Below, in pieces: positions 33,254 to 41,143 of a stretch of 60,169 nt of DNA. The notes beneath the pieces were generated by a model. That model was not told the origin of the DNA, searched no databases, and worked only from the letters and a program-made list of their open reading frames with translations. The stretch covers positions 1 to 60,169 of the forward strand of contig NZ_JAHESF010000041.1 of NCBI RefSeq assembly GCF_018598225.1. The letters are read 5' to 3'. The stretch is from Chryseosolibacter histidinae (lineage in GTDB: Bacteria; Bacteroidota; Bacteroidia; Cytophagales; Cyclobacteriaceae). Position 1 is the stretch's first letter. Each line of letters opens with the position of its first letter. The translations under genes and the position numbers were made by a program.

Positions 33254-34644
33254 CAGCTGATGTCTTTTTCAAGCCCATATTTCGTCAGCTTCCGGTACAA
33301 CGTGGTGCGCCCGACACCCAACGCCCTGGCTACCTTGCTCATGTTGCCCTGGTATTGCTGGATGGCGGTGATGATGGCGTTTCGTTCCATGTCATCGAGG
33401 CTGAGCGGCTCCTGCTTCGCCGTGAGGGCTGGTGCACCTTTCCTGGATGCAAACAGGAAGTCGTTTTTCTTCAGCACCGTGTGTTCGCTCATGATCACAG
33501 CCCGCTCGATGGCGTGCTGCAGCTCGCGTACGTTGCCGGGCCACGCATAGTCCTGCAAGTACTTTATAGTATCGTCACCCAGTGTTTTTTCCTTCCGGTA
33601 TTTGGCCGTGTACATCTGGAGAAAGTGCTGTGCCAGTAGCGGAATGTCATCGGTGCGCATGCGCAGTGGCGGCAACGTGATCTCTACCGTATTGATCCTG
33701 TAAAGCAGGTCTTCGCGAAATTGTCCGGCGGCGACAGCTTCGTGGATCACCAGGTTGGTGGCGCAGATCAGCCGTACATTTACTGCTACCGGTTTGTTAC
33801 TGCCCAGTGGGATCACTTCACGATTCTGCAATACGGAAAGCAGCTTCGCCTGCAGTGGAAGCGGAAGGTTACCCACTTCATCGAGGAAGAGCGTGCCGCC
33901 ATTCGCCAGCTCGATCCTGCCGATGCGGTCTTCCCGCGCGTCGGTGAAAGCTCCTTTTTTATAACCGAACAGCTCAGACTCAAACAGGCTATGGGCCAGC
34001 GATCCGGCGTCCACTTTAATAAAAGCCTCATCTTTCCGTTTCGACTGTTGATGAATGAGCTTGGCGATGAGCTCCTTGCCGGTTCCATTCTCACCCAACA
34101 GCAACACGTTCGCATCCGTCTCAGCCACTTTCTGCGCGGCATTCAACACGGCCTTCATAAGCGATGAACGTCCTACCAGATCCGACTCAGGTGCCTGCAT
34201 GATCCGGCTGTATTGCGACTGCCGGCTTTTCAGATGGCCAAGCTCCTTTTTTGTTACAGCGTGCTGGTAGGAGGCGGTGACAGTTGCCTCCAGTTTTTCA
34301 TTGTCCCAGGGTTTTACGATGAAGTCAGCGGCACCTTCTTTCATGGCTTCCACGGCCAGCTTGATATCGCCATAGGCAGTGATCATTACCACGCGCTGGT
34401 CAGGATTGATGGAGAGGATCTGCTTCAACCAGGCCAGGCCTTCGTTGCCGCTGGTTTTGCCGGAGGAATAATTCATGTCCAGCAAGATCACATCATAGTG
34501 GTGTTGCTGAAGCAGGAAATTCAGCTTCTGCGGATTGCTCTCCGTCTCCACCGATGCGAAGGTTTGCCTCAGCACCACGCGGGCGGCCGTAAGTATATCC
34601 GGATCGTCGTCAACGACCAGTATCCTGGCAGGCAGTTTTTTCAT
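33253..34644 (-). CDS. Sigma-54-dependent response regulator (NtrC family)
   Basis: 463 residues. The receiver domain has VDDDPDILTA and the phospho-acceptor in ILLDMNYSSG (about 55), VKPWDNEK (lysine about 107). The AAA+ domain has GENGTGKELIAKLI (Walker A about 183), the sigma-54 loop GAFTDA (about 231), GGTLFLDEVGN (Walker B), and an R-finger region. The C-terminal Fis HTH is MSKVARALGVGRTTLYRKLTKYGL. It is divergent from permease 3, which has a matching sigma-54 promoter. The loop is GAFTDA, not GAFTGA, a variant that I see commonly in Bacteroidetes regulators. Confidence 0.95.
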   Translation of the reverse strand: MKKLPARILVVDDDPDILTAARVVLRQTFASVETESNPQKLNFLLQQHHYDVILLDMNYSSGKTSGNEGLAWLKQILSINPDQRVVMITAYGDIKLAVEAMKEGAADFIVKPWDNEKLEATVTASYQHAVTKKELGHLKSRQSQYSRIMQAPESDLVGRSSLMKAVLNAAQKVAETDANVLLLGENGTGKELIAKLIHQQSKRKDEAFIKVDAGSLAHSLFESELFGYKKGAFTDAREDRIGRIELANGGTLFLDEVGNLPLPLQAKLLSVLQNREVIPLGSNKPVAVNVRLICATNLVIHEAVAAGQFREDLLYRINTVEITLPPLRMRTDDIPLLAQHFLQMYTAKYRKEKTLGDDTIKYLQDYAWPGNVRELQHAIERAVIMSEHTVLKKNDFLFASRKGAPALTAKQEPLSLDDMERNAIITAIQQYQGNMSKVARALGVGRTTLYRKLTKYGLEKDIS

Positions 34645-34652
34645 TTGTTACA

Positions 34653-34683
34653 GAAAGGTATTGTGTTTCATAGTGAAACACAA
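34653..34683 (-). promoter_or_regulatory. Housekeeping promoter of the NtrC/NtrY operon
   Basis: Minus strand: TTG (34683-34681), exactly 20 nt, TACCTTTC (34660-34653, one base off TAnnTTTG). The spacer is the upstream palindrome itself, so the regulator would block its own transcription when bound. Confidence 0.6.
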
Positions 34684-34703
34684 AAGTGTTCCGTCAGGGA
34701 ACA
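34661..34703. promoter_or_regulatory. Two upstream activator palindromes for the NtrC-type regulator
   Basis: Site 1: TTGTGTTTCA-TAG-TGAAACACAA (34661-34683, 10-bp perfect arms). Site 2: TGTTCC-GTCAG-GGAACA (34687-34703). The centres are 23 bp apart, about two turns of DNA, and lie about 65-90 bp upstream of the sigma-54 promoter. This is the usual pattern for two hexamer-nucleating dimers. Confidence 0.75.
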
Positions 34704-34757
34704 ACAAGACGGTACACTTTAAATTCAAGTGATTGAATTTCATACCTTTATCGGTGA

Positions 34758-34772
34758 TGGATCACGTTTTGC
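34758..34772 (+). promoter_or_regulatory. Sigma-54-type (-24/-12) promoter of permease 3
   Basis: TGG at 34758-34760, TTGC at 34769-34772: the GG-N10-GC spacing is exact and TGG...TTGC matches the consensus core (the CAC after GG is replaced by ATC). Predicted start about 34784, giving a leader of about 16 nt to the ATG at 34800. Confidence 0.7.
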
Positions 34773-34799
34773 CACAGGCATTCGAAATCATGTGGTCTT

Positions 34800-37211
34800 A
34801 TGTTTAAAAACTATCTGAAAATCGGGCTCCGGAACCTGTTGAAGAACCGGCTGTTCACTGTCATCAACATCAGTGGCATGGCGATCAGCATCGCCTCGTT
34901 CCTGATCATTGCACTGTTCATCTGGGATGAATGGAAGTTCGACAAGCACATCGAAGACGTATCACTGAAGTACCGTATTTATAACGAGCTGTTCTCAGAA
35001 GACGGCCGCGTGAGAAAAGGGGCCATGGTGCCGCCCATGATCGCGCCCACGCTCGCGGCAGAATACCCCGAAGTGGAGTCCTACTTCAGGTTCCTCAATT
35101 TCAACTACCCGGTGCTGTTTGAAGTGGGATCGAAAAAGATGACAGAAGACAAAGGTGGTTATGCCGATCCAACCGTGTTCGATATGTTCAGCCTGAAGCT
35201 TGTGGAGGGAGATCGTAAAACAGCGCTGAAAGACCTTAATACGGTGGCGATCAACACCACGCTGAAGCGGAAATATTTCGGTGATAAGCCGGCACTGGGA
35301 GAGAGCATCGAGATCTTCGACGTGAACTATAAGGTTACCGCGGTATACGAAGATTTTCCGCTCCACTCGCATCTTCAGCTCAACTACCTGCTTTCGATGG
35401 AAACTGTCAACCAGCAAATCCCCGAACGTATGAAGCGCTGGGGCTGGAATCAGTTCCATACGTATATCAAGCTGAAGCCCGGAGCGGATGCGTCGCAGCT
35501 GGAGGGCAAGCTGAAGGCTTTTGCTGAACGTCACGCCTGGCCCGAAACGAAACCCAACGGCAGCTATTATATTCCACACCTCATGCCCATGGAACAGATC
35601 CACCTGCATGCCGGTGACCAGGTATGGGATATCGCCGTGCGTGGCAGCGCCCAGACCAACTACATCCTTACGGCTACTGCCATTTTTATTCTTGTGATCG
35701 CCATCCTCAATTTCATCAACCTCTCAACCGCGCGTGCCGTGAGCCGTGTTAAAGAAGTGGGCGTAAGAAAAGTGGTGGGTGCATTGCGGACACAGCTCAT
35801 CTGGCAATTCATCAGCGAGTCCATGATCATTGCGTTCATCGCCTTGCTCATTGGCGGTTTGCTCACCGAGCTCACGTTGCCAGCGTTGAATTCATTCACC
35901 GATAAGCGCATCCCTACTGGTATATTTCTGGATCCGTTGCTTCTGCTCATCATCGTTGTGTTTGCCATGCTGGTGGGCATTGCAGCAGGCGCGTACCCTG
36001 CGTTCTACATCTCTTCCTCCAGGCCGGCACAGATTCTCACGAACAAACAGCATGGACGCTCCGGAAAATTTTTACTGCGGAAGGGGCTGGTGGTAGTGCA
36101 GTTCATCCTGTCGTTCTTTCTCATCATCGCTTCGCTTGTGGTCTCGCAGCAGCACACGTACATGCGTACGATGGATATGGGCTTCGATAAAGACAACCTG
36201 CTGGTGATCAGGATCCGGGGCAACGAGATGCAGCGTAACCTTGCCGCGGCCAAGCAGGCATTTTCAGATCACCCGAACATCATCAGCGCCACCATGGGTT
36301 ATGGTTTGCCGGGCGAAGCCTATGCCGGTGACGGCATCAAAGACAAGGAAACAAACAAGGACTGGCCCATCTCCATGCTCACGGTTGACCACGACTATAT
36401 CAAAACGTTGGGCATTGACCTCATTGCCGGCCGCGATTTCTCAGAGGACCTGCCGTCTGACGAACGAAGTGCTTTTATCTTAAGCGAAGCCGCTGCAAAA
36501 ATGCTGGGACACGCCAATCCCGCTGACGCGCTGGAGCACCCGCTGGCATGGAACAGGTGGGATGCTCCGGATTCTTTGAAAGAAGGAAAAGTGATCGGCA
36601 TCGTAAAAGATTTTCACCTCAACAGCCTGCGTGAGAATATCCTGCCCGTGGTGCTCCACGTTTACCCGTTCGCGTATTCATCGATGACGTTCCGGATCAA
36701 ACCCGATAACCTGCCGGCCACCATTGCCCACCTAGAGTCGACCTGGAAAAGGTTCAATTCGGAGTGGCCCTTCGAATATAAGTTCCTGGATGATAACTTC
36801 GACAAGCTTTACAAGTCAGAAGAAAAGCTGGCCACGTTGTTCACCTTCTTTACGGCCTTCACCATTTTTGTGGCCTGCCTGGGATTGTTCGGCCTGGTGG
36901 TGTACAGCACTACCCAGAAATACAGGGAGATCAGCATCCGCAAAGTACTGGGCGCCGAAGAATCAACGCTCGTGGTGCACCTTGCCAGGACCTATGCGCT
37001 GCTTCTCGCCATCGCTTTTGTTGTGGCCATACCCTTCAGCTACTATGCAGCCCACACATGGCTTCAGAAATTTGCTTACCGCATCGATATCACGCCGGTG
37101 TTATTTGTAAAGGCAGCACTCTTCATCATGGTGATGTCACTGGTGACGGTGGGGATCCAATCATTCAAAGCAGCAAGAGCGAATCCGGTGGATGCTTTGA
37201 AGGAACAGTAA
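34800..37211 (+). CDS. ABC transporter permease with two FtsX domains (copy 3), sigma-54 controlled
   Basis: 803 residues. Helix 1 (INISGMAISIASFLIIALFIWDE, about 22-44), periplasmic domain, FtsX 1 at about 290 (AILNFINLSTARAVSRVKEVGVRKVVGALRTQLIWQF), second periplasmic part, FtsX 2 at about 682 (ACLGLFGLVVYSTTQKYREISIRKVLGAE). It lacks an ATPase gene and is the only gene behind the sigma-54 promoter and palindromes. This makes it the probable target of the divergent NtrC/NtrY pair, as seen for many Bacteroidetes permeases of this type. Confidence 0.93.
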   Translation: MFKNYLKIGLRNLLKNRLFTVINISGMAISIASFLIIALFIWDEWKFDKHIEDVSLKYRIYNELFSEDGRVRKGAMVPPMIAPTLAAEYPEVESYFRFLNFNYPVLFEVGSKKMTEDKGGYADPTVFDMFSLKLVEGDRKTALKDLNTVAINTTLKRKYFGDKPALGESIEIFDVNYKVTAVYEDFPLHSHLQLNYLLSMETVNQQIPERMKRWGWNQFHTYIKLKPGADASQLEGKLKAFAERHAWPETKPNGSYYIPHLMPMEQIHLHAGDQVWDIAVRGSAQTNYILTATAIFILVIAILNFINLSTARAVSRVKEVGVRKVVGALRTQLIWQFISESMIIAFIALLIGGLLTELTLPALNSFTDKRIPTGIFLDPLLLLIIVVFAMLVGIAAGAYPAFYISSSRPAQILTNKQHGRSGKFLLRKGLVVVQFILSFFLIIASLVVSQQHTYMRTMDMGFDKDNLLVIRIRGNEMQRNLAAAKQAFSDHPNIISATMGYGLPGEAYAGDGIKDKETNKDWPISMLTVDHDYIKTLGIDLIAGRDFSEDLPSDERSAFILSEAAAKMLGHANPADALEHPLAWNRWDAPDSLKEGKVIGIVKDFHLNSLRENILPVVLHVYPFAYSSMTFRIKPDNLPATIAHLESTWKRFNSEWPFEYKFLDDNFDKLYKSEEKLATLFTFFTAFTIFVACLGLFGLVVYSTTQKYREISIRKVLGAEESTLVVHLARTYALLLAIAFVVAIPFSYYAAHTWLQKFAYRIDITPVLFVKAALFIMVMSLVTVGIQSFKAARANPVDALKEQ

Positions 37212-37215
37212 GAAT

Positions 37216-37373
37216 TAGAAGCCAGGAGCCAGGAGTCAGAAGTCAGTAGCATACGGTGTTAGAAAGTGAATTCTGACCCGCGAACCTATTACAGTGTTGC
37301 ATCCCGACCGATAACCGTTGTGATTTCACACGACATCCTTCTGGCTCCTGGCTTCTGACTCCTGACTTCTAGT
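37216..37373. repeat. Inverted word-repeat element, CCAGGAG/TCAGAAG family
   Basis: The left arm (37217-37247) alternates AGAAG, CCAGGAG, TCAGAAG words; the inverted right arm (37338-37372) uses the same words in shuffled order, so it is not a simple copy. The spacer is about 90 nt. It starts 4 nt after permease 3 and ends before the convergent stress-protein gene. Confidence 0.75.
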
Positions 37374-37390
37374 TTCTTTGCCTTCATTTT

Positions 37391-38233
37391 TTAAGAGTGA
37401 CTCAAGGCATAGGTCCACGTCGGGCAATCTGCGTGGTTCACAACATCTTCTGCGATGCTGCCGGAGAAAAAATGCGCCAGTCCTTTCCGGCCGTGCGTTG
37501 CCATGGCAATCATGTCGGCTTTAATATCCTGGGTGAACTCCATGATGGTATTTTGCCTGTCGGTGCCGATCACGATGTTCAGCGTATAATTTTCAAATTC
37601 GTAGTACCTGGCGTATTCTTCCAGGGCGGATCTTACGTCATGGTCCGGCTGCAGGTCGATGGCGGTGTTCACATACAGGATGTGCAGCCTGGCATCCAGG
37701 AACCGTTGAAGTGTTTTGATCTTGCTGACAAAATCGTGCTGGTGCAGGTCGGGTACTGTAGGCACCACAATGTTGCGAAGTGAAGAAACGGTGATGGGTG
37801 TTTTGATGGCCAGCACCGGTACGTGAGAGAAGCGTACAATTCTTTCGGTGTTCGATCCTACAAACATCTCTTTCAAACCGCTGGCACCGTGTGTGCCCAT
37901 CACCACCAGGTCGATCTCGTTATCGTCGATGAACTGGGTGATGGTTTCTGTGATCGGGCCATGATCTGTGAAGAAGCCCACGTTCGGAAGATCGGTGGGG
38001 TGGGCGTGGATCATGGCTTCAAAACTTTTCCGGGCTTCTTTCTCCAGGTCTTCCATGGCCGAAGCATTGAAGACATAGGGCTGTGCAACAAACGTGGTCT
38101 CGTAGGCCGGCGCATATTCAATGGTGTGCAGCACGAGAACTTCGCCTTTGCTCATCGTGGCGATCTCTGCGGCCAGCTCGAAAGCTTGTGTAGCGGTGCC
38201 GGAGAAATCGCACGGAACAAGAATCTTTTTCAT
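37391..38233 (-). CDS. Universal stress protein with two USP domains
   Basis: 280 residues from the ATG at 38233 (MKKILVPCDFSGTATQAFELAAEIA). The first USP domain ends with the ATP-binding motif VVMGTHGASGLKEMFVGSNTERIVRFSHVPVLAIK (about 114-148), the second with MIAMATHGRKGLAHFFSGSIAEDVVNHADCPTWTY (about 242-276). Tandem USP proteins bind ATP/AMP and accumulate in growth arrest. It is probably a single gene, separated from the copper protein gene by a repeat element. Confidence 0.93.
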   Translation of the reverse strand: MKKILVPCDFSGTATQAFELAAEIATMSKGEVLVLHTIEYAPAYETTFVAQPYVFNASAMEDLEKEARKSFEAMIHAHPTDLPNVGFFTDHGPITETITQFIDDNEIDLVVMGTHGASGLKEMFVGSNTERIVRFSHVPVLAIKTPITVSSLRNIVVPTVPDLHQHDFVSKIKTLQRFLDARLHILYVNTAIDLQPDHDVRSALEEYARYYEFENYTLNIVIGTDRQNTIMEFTQDIKADMIAMATHGRKGLAHFFSGSIAEDVVNHADCPTWTYALSHS

Positions 38234-38398
38234 CGAATTACATTTGATGTGAAGAACGTTCAACGGTACAGAATGATCAGACCTGCTGCTGGCGCTTGCA
38301 GATCCACCGGGACAATAACCTTGCGGATCGGAAAATCAAGGAAGACTCCGCTGAATGGATAACAAATATTATAGGCTTGTTGTTCGCTGGTTGGGAGA

Positions 38399-38547
38399 GT
38401 CCACGGTCCACAGTCGACGGTCCACAGCAGGACAGTGTTAAGTTATATTTGCCTGCTGGTCTGATTGTACAAGGGCACGATATACGAATACAATGAGTGT
38501 TATTCACACCATACGGCCGTGGACTGTGGTCCGTGGACCGTCGACTA
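38399..38547. repeat. Inverted word-repeat element, GTCCACAG/GTCGAC family, copy 1
   Basis: Left arm 38399-38428: GTCCACGGTCCACAGTCGAC then GGTCCACAG. Right arm 38517-38545 is the inverse (GTGGACTGTGGTCCGTGG, ACCGTCGAC). The spacer (about 88 nt) contains ACAGTGTTAAGTTATATTTG near the left edge and TTCACACCATACGGC at the right edge. It ends 8 nt past the stop of the copper-protein gene. Confidence 0.75.
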
Positions 38548-38553
38548 CTTCTC

Positions 38554-38907
38554 TCACATCATCGTATGGCATGCATCGGCGCAGGCTTCACACACCGAGG
38601 CGCAATGTTTACAATGTTCCTGGTTGTGCTTGTGGCATTCTTCGGCACACATCCGGCACATTTTTTCACATACCAGCATATAGTCTTCTGCTATTTCTGA
38701 CTGGCGTTGCAGAAGTCTTGCGGCCTGAAGGCAAATATCTGCGCAGTCGCGGGTGAGCTCGATGCAGCGCGCCATCAGGGTAATGTTGTCTTCGTTCAGG
38801 CACGCTGTTTCACAGTCTTCACAGGTGAGTGAACAATCGATAAGTTTTTGCTGCAGTTCGCGGTGGGATGCAAGCTTGCTGGTTTCAGTCATTACATGGG
38901 TTGCCAT
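38554..38907 (-). CDS. Four-helix-bundle copper-binding protein (Csp-like)
   Basis: 117 residues from the ATG at 38907 (MATHVMTETSK). About 15 cysteines lie in CxxxC/CxxC spacing on helices: LIDCSLTCEDCETACLNED, ARCIELTRDCADICLQAARLL, YMLVCEKMCRMCAEECHKHNQEHCKHCASVCEACADACHTMM. This is the pattern of Csp copper-storage proteins, which hold many Cu(I) ions inside a helical bundle. No signal peptide, so cytosolic. Function is inferred from the family. Confidence 0.9.
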   Translation of the reverse strand: MATHVMTETSKLASHRELQQKLIDCSLTCEDCETACLNEDNITLMARCIELTRDCADICLQAARLLQRQSEIAEDYMLVCEKMCRMCAEECHKHNQEHCKHCASVCEACADACHTMM

Positions 38908-39077
38908 AATTCCTTGGTTTGTCACCGGAAGCAAAATAATAATGCCTTACCGTCTATTGTTCAATCGGGTACATTTTTACACAAATAACCGGCCGTACAG
39001 CGAATGAACGACTTCTGTTTTCCTCGCCCGTAAGGCATGACGTTTTAAAATAATGTTGTGAATAAAAACACAGAAAC

Positions 39078-39560
39078 ATGAAACGTAACATCAGCATTCA
39101 TATTTTCTTTCTGGCTGCGCTCAGCATTGCAACACTCAGTGCTTCGGCCCAGGAAGAACAGAAGAGACGCGATGACAATGCGATCAACACAAGAAAAAAA
39201 ACTCCTGAAAAGATCATCGAACATATTGTTGGCACCTGGGAAGTAGAAGGGATCTACAAAGGCAAAAAGGATATCTCGAATACAGATACCGTTGGCGCCA
39301 ACCAGACCATCACATTCGACAGGGAAGCAAAATATGTGAGCTACTCCGCCAACGAGAAGATCGACAGTGGTACCTACAGACTGAATGAGAACCACTCGAT
39401 CCTGTACCTGGAAAGCGCCACAGGACAGGAACCCAGCGAATGGAGGGTGTCATTCAGCAACAACGGCATGACACTGCAGCCACGCGAGACCTACCCGCAC
39501 GCAGAAAGCTTCCGGTACATTTACACACGCAAATCGAACGAAGGAAAGATCGAGAATTAG
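39078..39560 (+). CDS. Secreted lipocalin-like protein
   Basis: 160 residues with a signal peptide (MKRNISIHIFFLAALSIATLSASA/QEE). The mature part has HIVGTWEVEGIYKGKKDI, ITFDREAKYVSYSANEKIDSGTYRLNENHSILYLESA and EWRVSFSNNGMTLQPRE, the G-x-W opening of lipocalin-like small Bacteroidetes proteins followed by beta-strand repeats. A basic linker (RRDDNAINTRKKTPEK) precedes it. The ligand is unknown. Confidence 0.8.
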   Translation: MKRNISIHIFFLAALSIATLSASAQEEQKRRDDNAINTRKKTPEKIIEHIVGTWEVEGIYKGKKDISNTDTVGANQTITFDREAKYVSYSANEKIDSGTYRLNENHSILYLESATGQEPSEWRVSFSNNGMTLQPRETYPHAESFRYIYTRKSNEGKIEN

Positions 39561-39567
39561 AAATTCA

Positions 39568-39681
39568 GTCCACAGTCGACGGTCCACAGTCCACGGCAGT
39601 GTAGTGTGCGTTGAGGGAACATAGCCATTATTAGATGACAACACCTTACGGCTGTGGACTGTCGACTGTGGACCGTGGACT
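39568..39681. repeat. Inverted word-repeat element, GTCCACAG/GTCGAC family, copy 2
   Basis: Left arm 39568-39597 (GTCCACAGTCGACGGTCC, ACAGTCCACGG); right arm 39652-39681 (CTGTGGACTGTCGACTGTGG, ACCGTGGAC). The spacer is about 54 nt and ends AACACCTTACGGC, close to the ends of the other D and C elements. It starts 7 nt after the lipocalin-like gene and reaches the convergent fatty-acid hydroxylase gene. Confidence 0.75.
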
Positions 39682-39685
39682 CCTC

Positions 39686-40891
39686 TTACAGGTCGTAGAC
39701 GAATTTAAGGTACCATCTCTTCACTGAATCCGATGTGGCGCTGAAGATAATGAAAAGCGCACCTGCCATCAGGATCTCGGCGCTGCCCAGGTGCCAGCTC
39801 AGCAGGGCCGTTACAAAAAACAAACGAAGGTATTCCAGGTAATAGATCCAGCGGCGTTGCTCCAGCAAGGCGCCACAGTTGACCAGCGTGGTAATGATGA
39901 GCAGGGTGGCGAAAACCTTATCGGCCAGGTCCGCATAATCGATGAACAATATCAGCGAGAAAAGGCCCGCGATGGTAAAGATCATCTGCAGGGTCAGGTA
40001 CGCCTTGAACCGCAGCGTGGACTTCGCCTGCGTTTTGTACGGCAGAAATTTCCTTTCCAGCACTTTTCTCACCTGCTGATCGAGGTCTTCCGGTTTTCCG
40101 AACACTACCCGGAATTTTTCGCTGAAGGTCTCAGCTTTTCGGAAGGCCGCGAACATTTCCATAAAATAATGAAAGTGCTGCCACATGAAGCTGTAACTTT
40201 TCAGGGGATGTGTCAATCCGTAATCGGGCTGTTCCTCTTCACGCTGAAATGTTCCGAACAGCTTATCCCAGAAGATGAACAGGTCTCCATAGTTCTTGTT
40301 GAGATATTTTTCATTGGAAGCGTGATGTACCCGGTGGTGCGACGGCGTGATCAGCACATGTTCAAACCACCCCAGCTTTCCGATCACCTGCGTATGGGTG
40401 AAAAAAGAATATGTGCCGTGGATCACAAGGATGCTGATGACCATGGCCGGATGAAAACCCAGCAGCGGAAGAATGCACCAGAAGGCATTTCTGAGGAACG
40501 CCTGGATAATGGTAATGCGGGCCGAGACCGTGTAGTTGAAATCTTCGCTCTGGTGATGAACGATGTGGGCAGCCCAGAAAAGATTGATCTCATGGCTGAG
40601 GCGATGATACCAGTACCAGATCAGGTCTGTGGCCAGCAACAGGATGATCCACATCCAAAAGGTGGCCGGGATCTCGAACAATGCAAACGCATCATATATA
40701 TAATAGAAAAGCCCATAGAAGCTGGCCGACACAAAAAGATTCATCAACCTTTCGGCAATGCCAATGCTGATGTTGGCAACAGAGCTTTCAAATGTAAACA
40801 GGTTTCTTTTTTTTCTGACCGAAGCGATATACTCAAGTCCCAGAAAAATGAAAAAAGCAGGGATAGCAAGCGCGGTCCAGTTCAATGCCAT
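39686..40891 (-). CDS. Sterol desaturase/fatty acid hydroxylase family protein
   Basis: 401 residues with membrane helices near 4-22, 40-66, 78-96, 133-156 and four more after residue 290. The three histidine boxes for the diiron site are WYHRLSHEINLFWAAHIVHHQSEDFN (HRxxHE then HxxHH, about 95-118) and HHRVHHASNEKYLNKNYGDLFIFWDKLFGTF (about 184). These enzymes hydroxylate fatty acids or isoprenoid tails in the inner membrane; the substrate is not known. It is longer than typical 250-300 residue members because of a C-terminal helical membrane extension. Confidence 0.92.
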   Translation of the reverse strand: MALNWTALAIPAFFIFLGLEYIASVRKKRNLFTFESSVANISIGIAERLMNLFVSASFYGLFYYIYDAFALFEIPATFWMWIILLLATDLIWYWYHRLSHEINLFWAAHIVHHQSEDFNYTVSARITIIQAFLRNAFWCILPLLGFHPAMVISILVIHGTYSFFTHTQVIGKLGWFEHVLITPSHHRVHHASNEKYLNKNYGDLFIFWDKLFGTFQREEEQPDYGLTHPLKSYSFMWQHFHYFMEMFAAFRKAETFSEKFRVVFGKPEDLDQQVRKVLERKFLPYKTQAKSTLRFKAYLTLQMIFTIAGLFSLILFIDYADLADKVFATLLIITTLVNCGALLEQRRWIYYLEYLRLFFVTALLSWHLGSAEILMAGALFIIFSATSDSVKRWYLKFVYDL

Positions 40892-40960
40892 GCGCAGTCT
40901 CTAGTTAAGGTTCGCGCGCTAAGATATTAATATAATGTCTATAGAACAAGTAGATTTAAT

Positions 40961-41142
40961 GGTTGCCGGTTGCCAGTTCCCGGTTGCCAGTTTCGGCGCG
41001 TGTAAACTTACACTTAACGTCTTCGGTCAAGTTAAACGATATCGAAGCTAATCCTCCCCCCAAATCGGAGGAGGACCGTGTAACTTAGTCTGCCCTGAAC
41101 TGGTAACCGGCAACTGGCAACCTCGTTAACCGGTAACCGGCA
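40961..41142. repeat. Inverted word-repeat element, GTTGCCGG family, copy 2
   Basis: Left arm 40961-40995 (GGTTGCCGGTTGCCAGTTCC, CGGTTGCCAG) and right arm 41100-41142 (CTGGTAACCGGCAACTGGC, then AACCGGTAACCGGCAACTA). Inside the spacer a separate CCTCC/GGAGG hairpin is at 41049-41075. It joins the TAG stop of the amidohydrolase gene with no gap. Confidence 0.75.
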
Positions 41143-41143
41143 A

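Noticed and set aside
39791-40930. Long open frame antisense to the fatty-acid hydroxylase gene
   Set aside because: It has low-complexity basic composition and mirrors the histidine-box gene, which has clear family motifs on the other strand.
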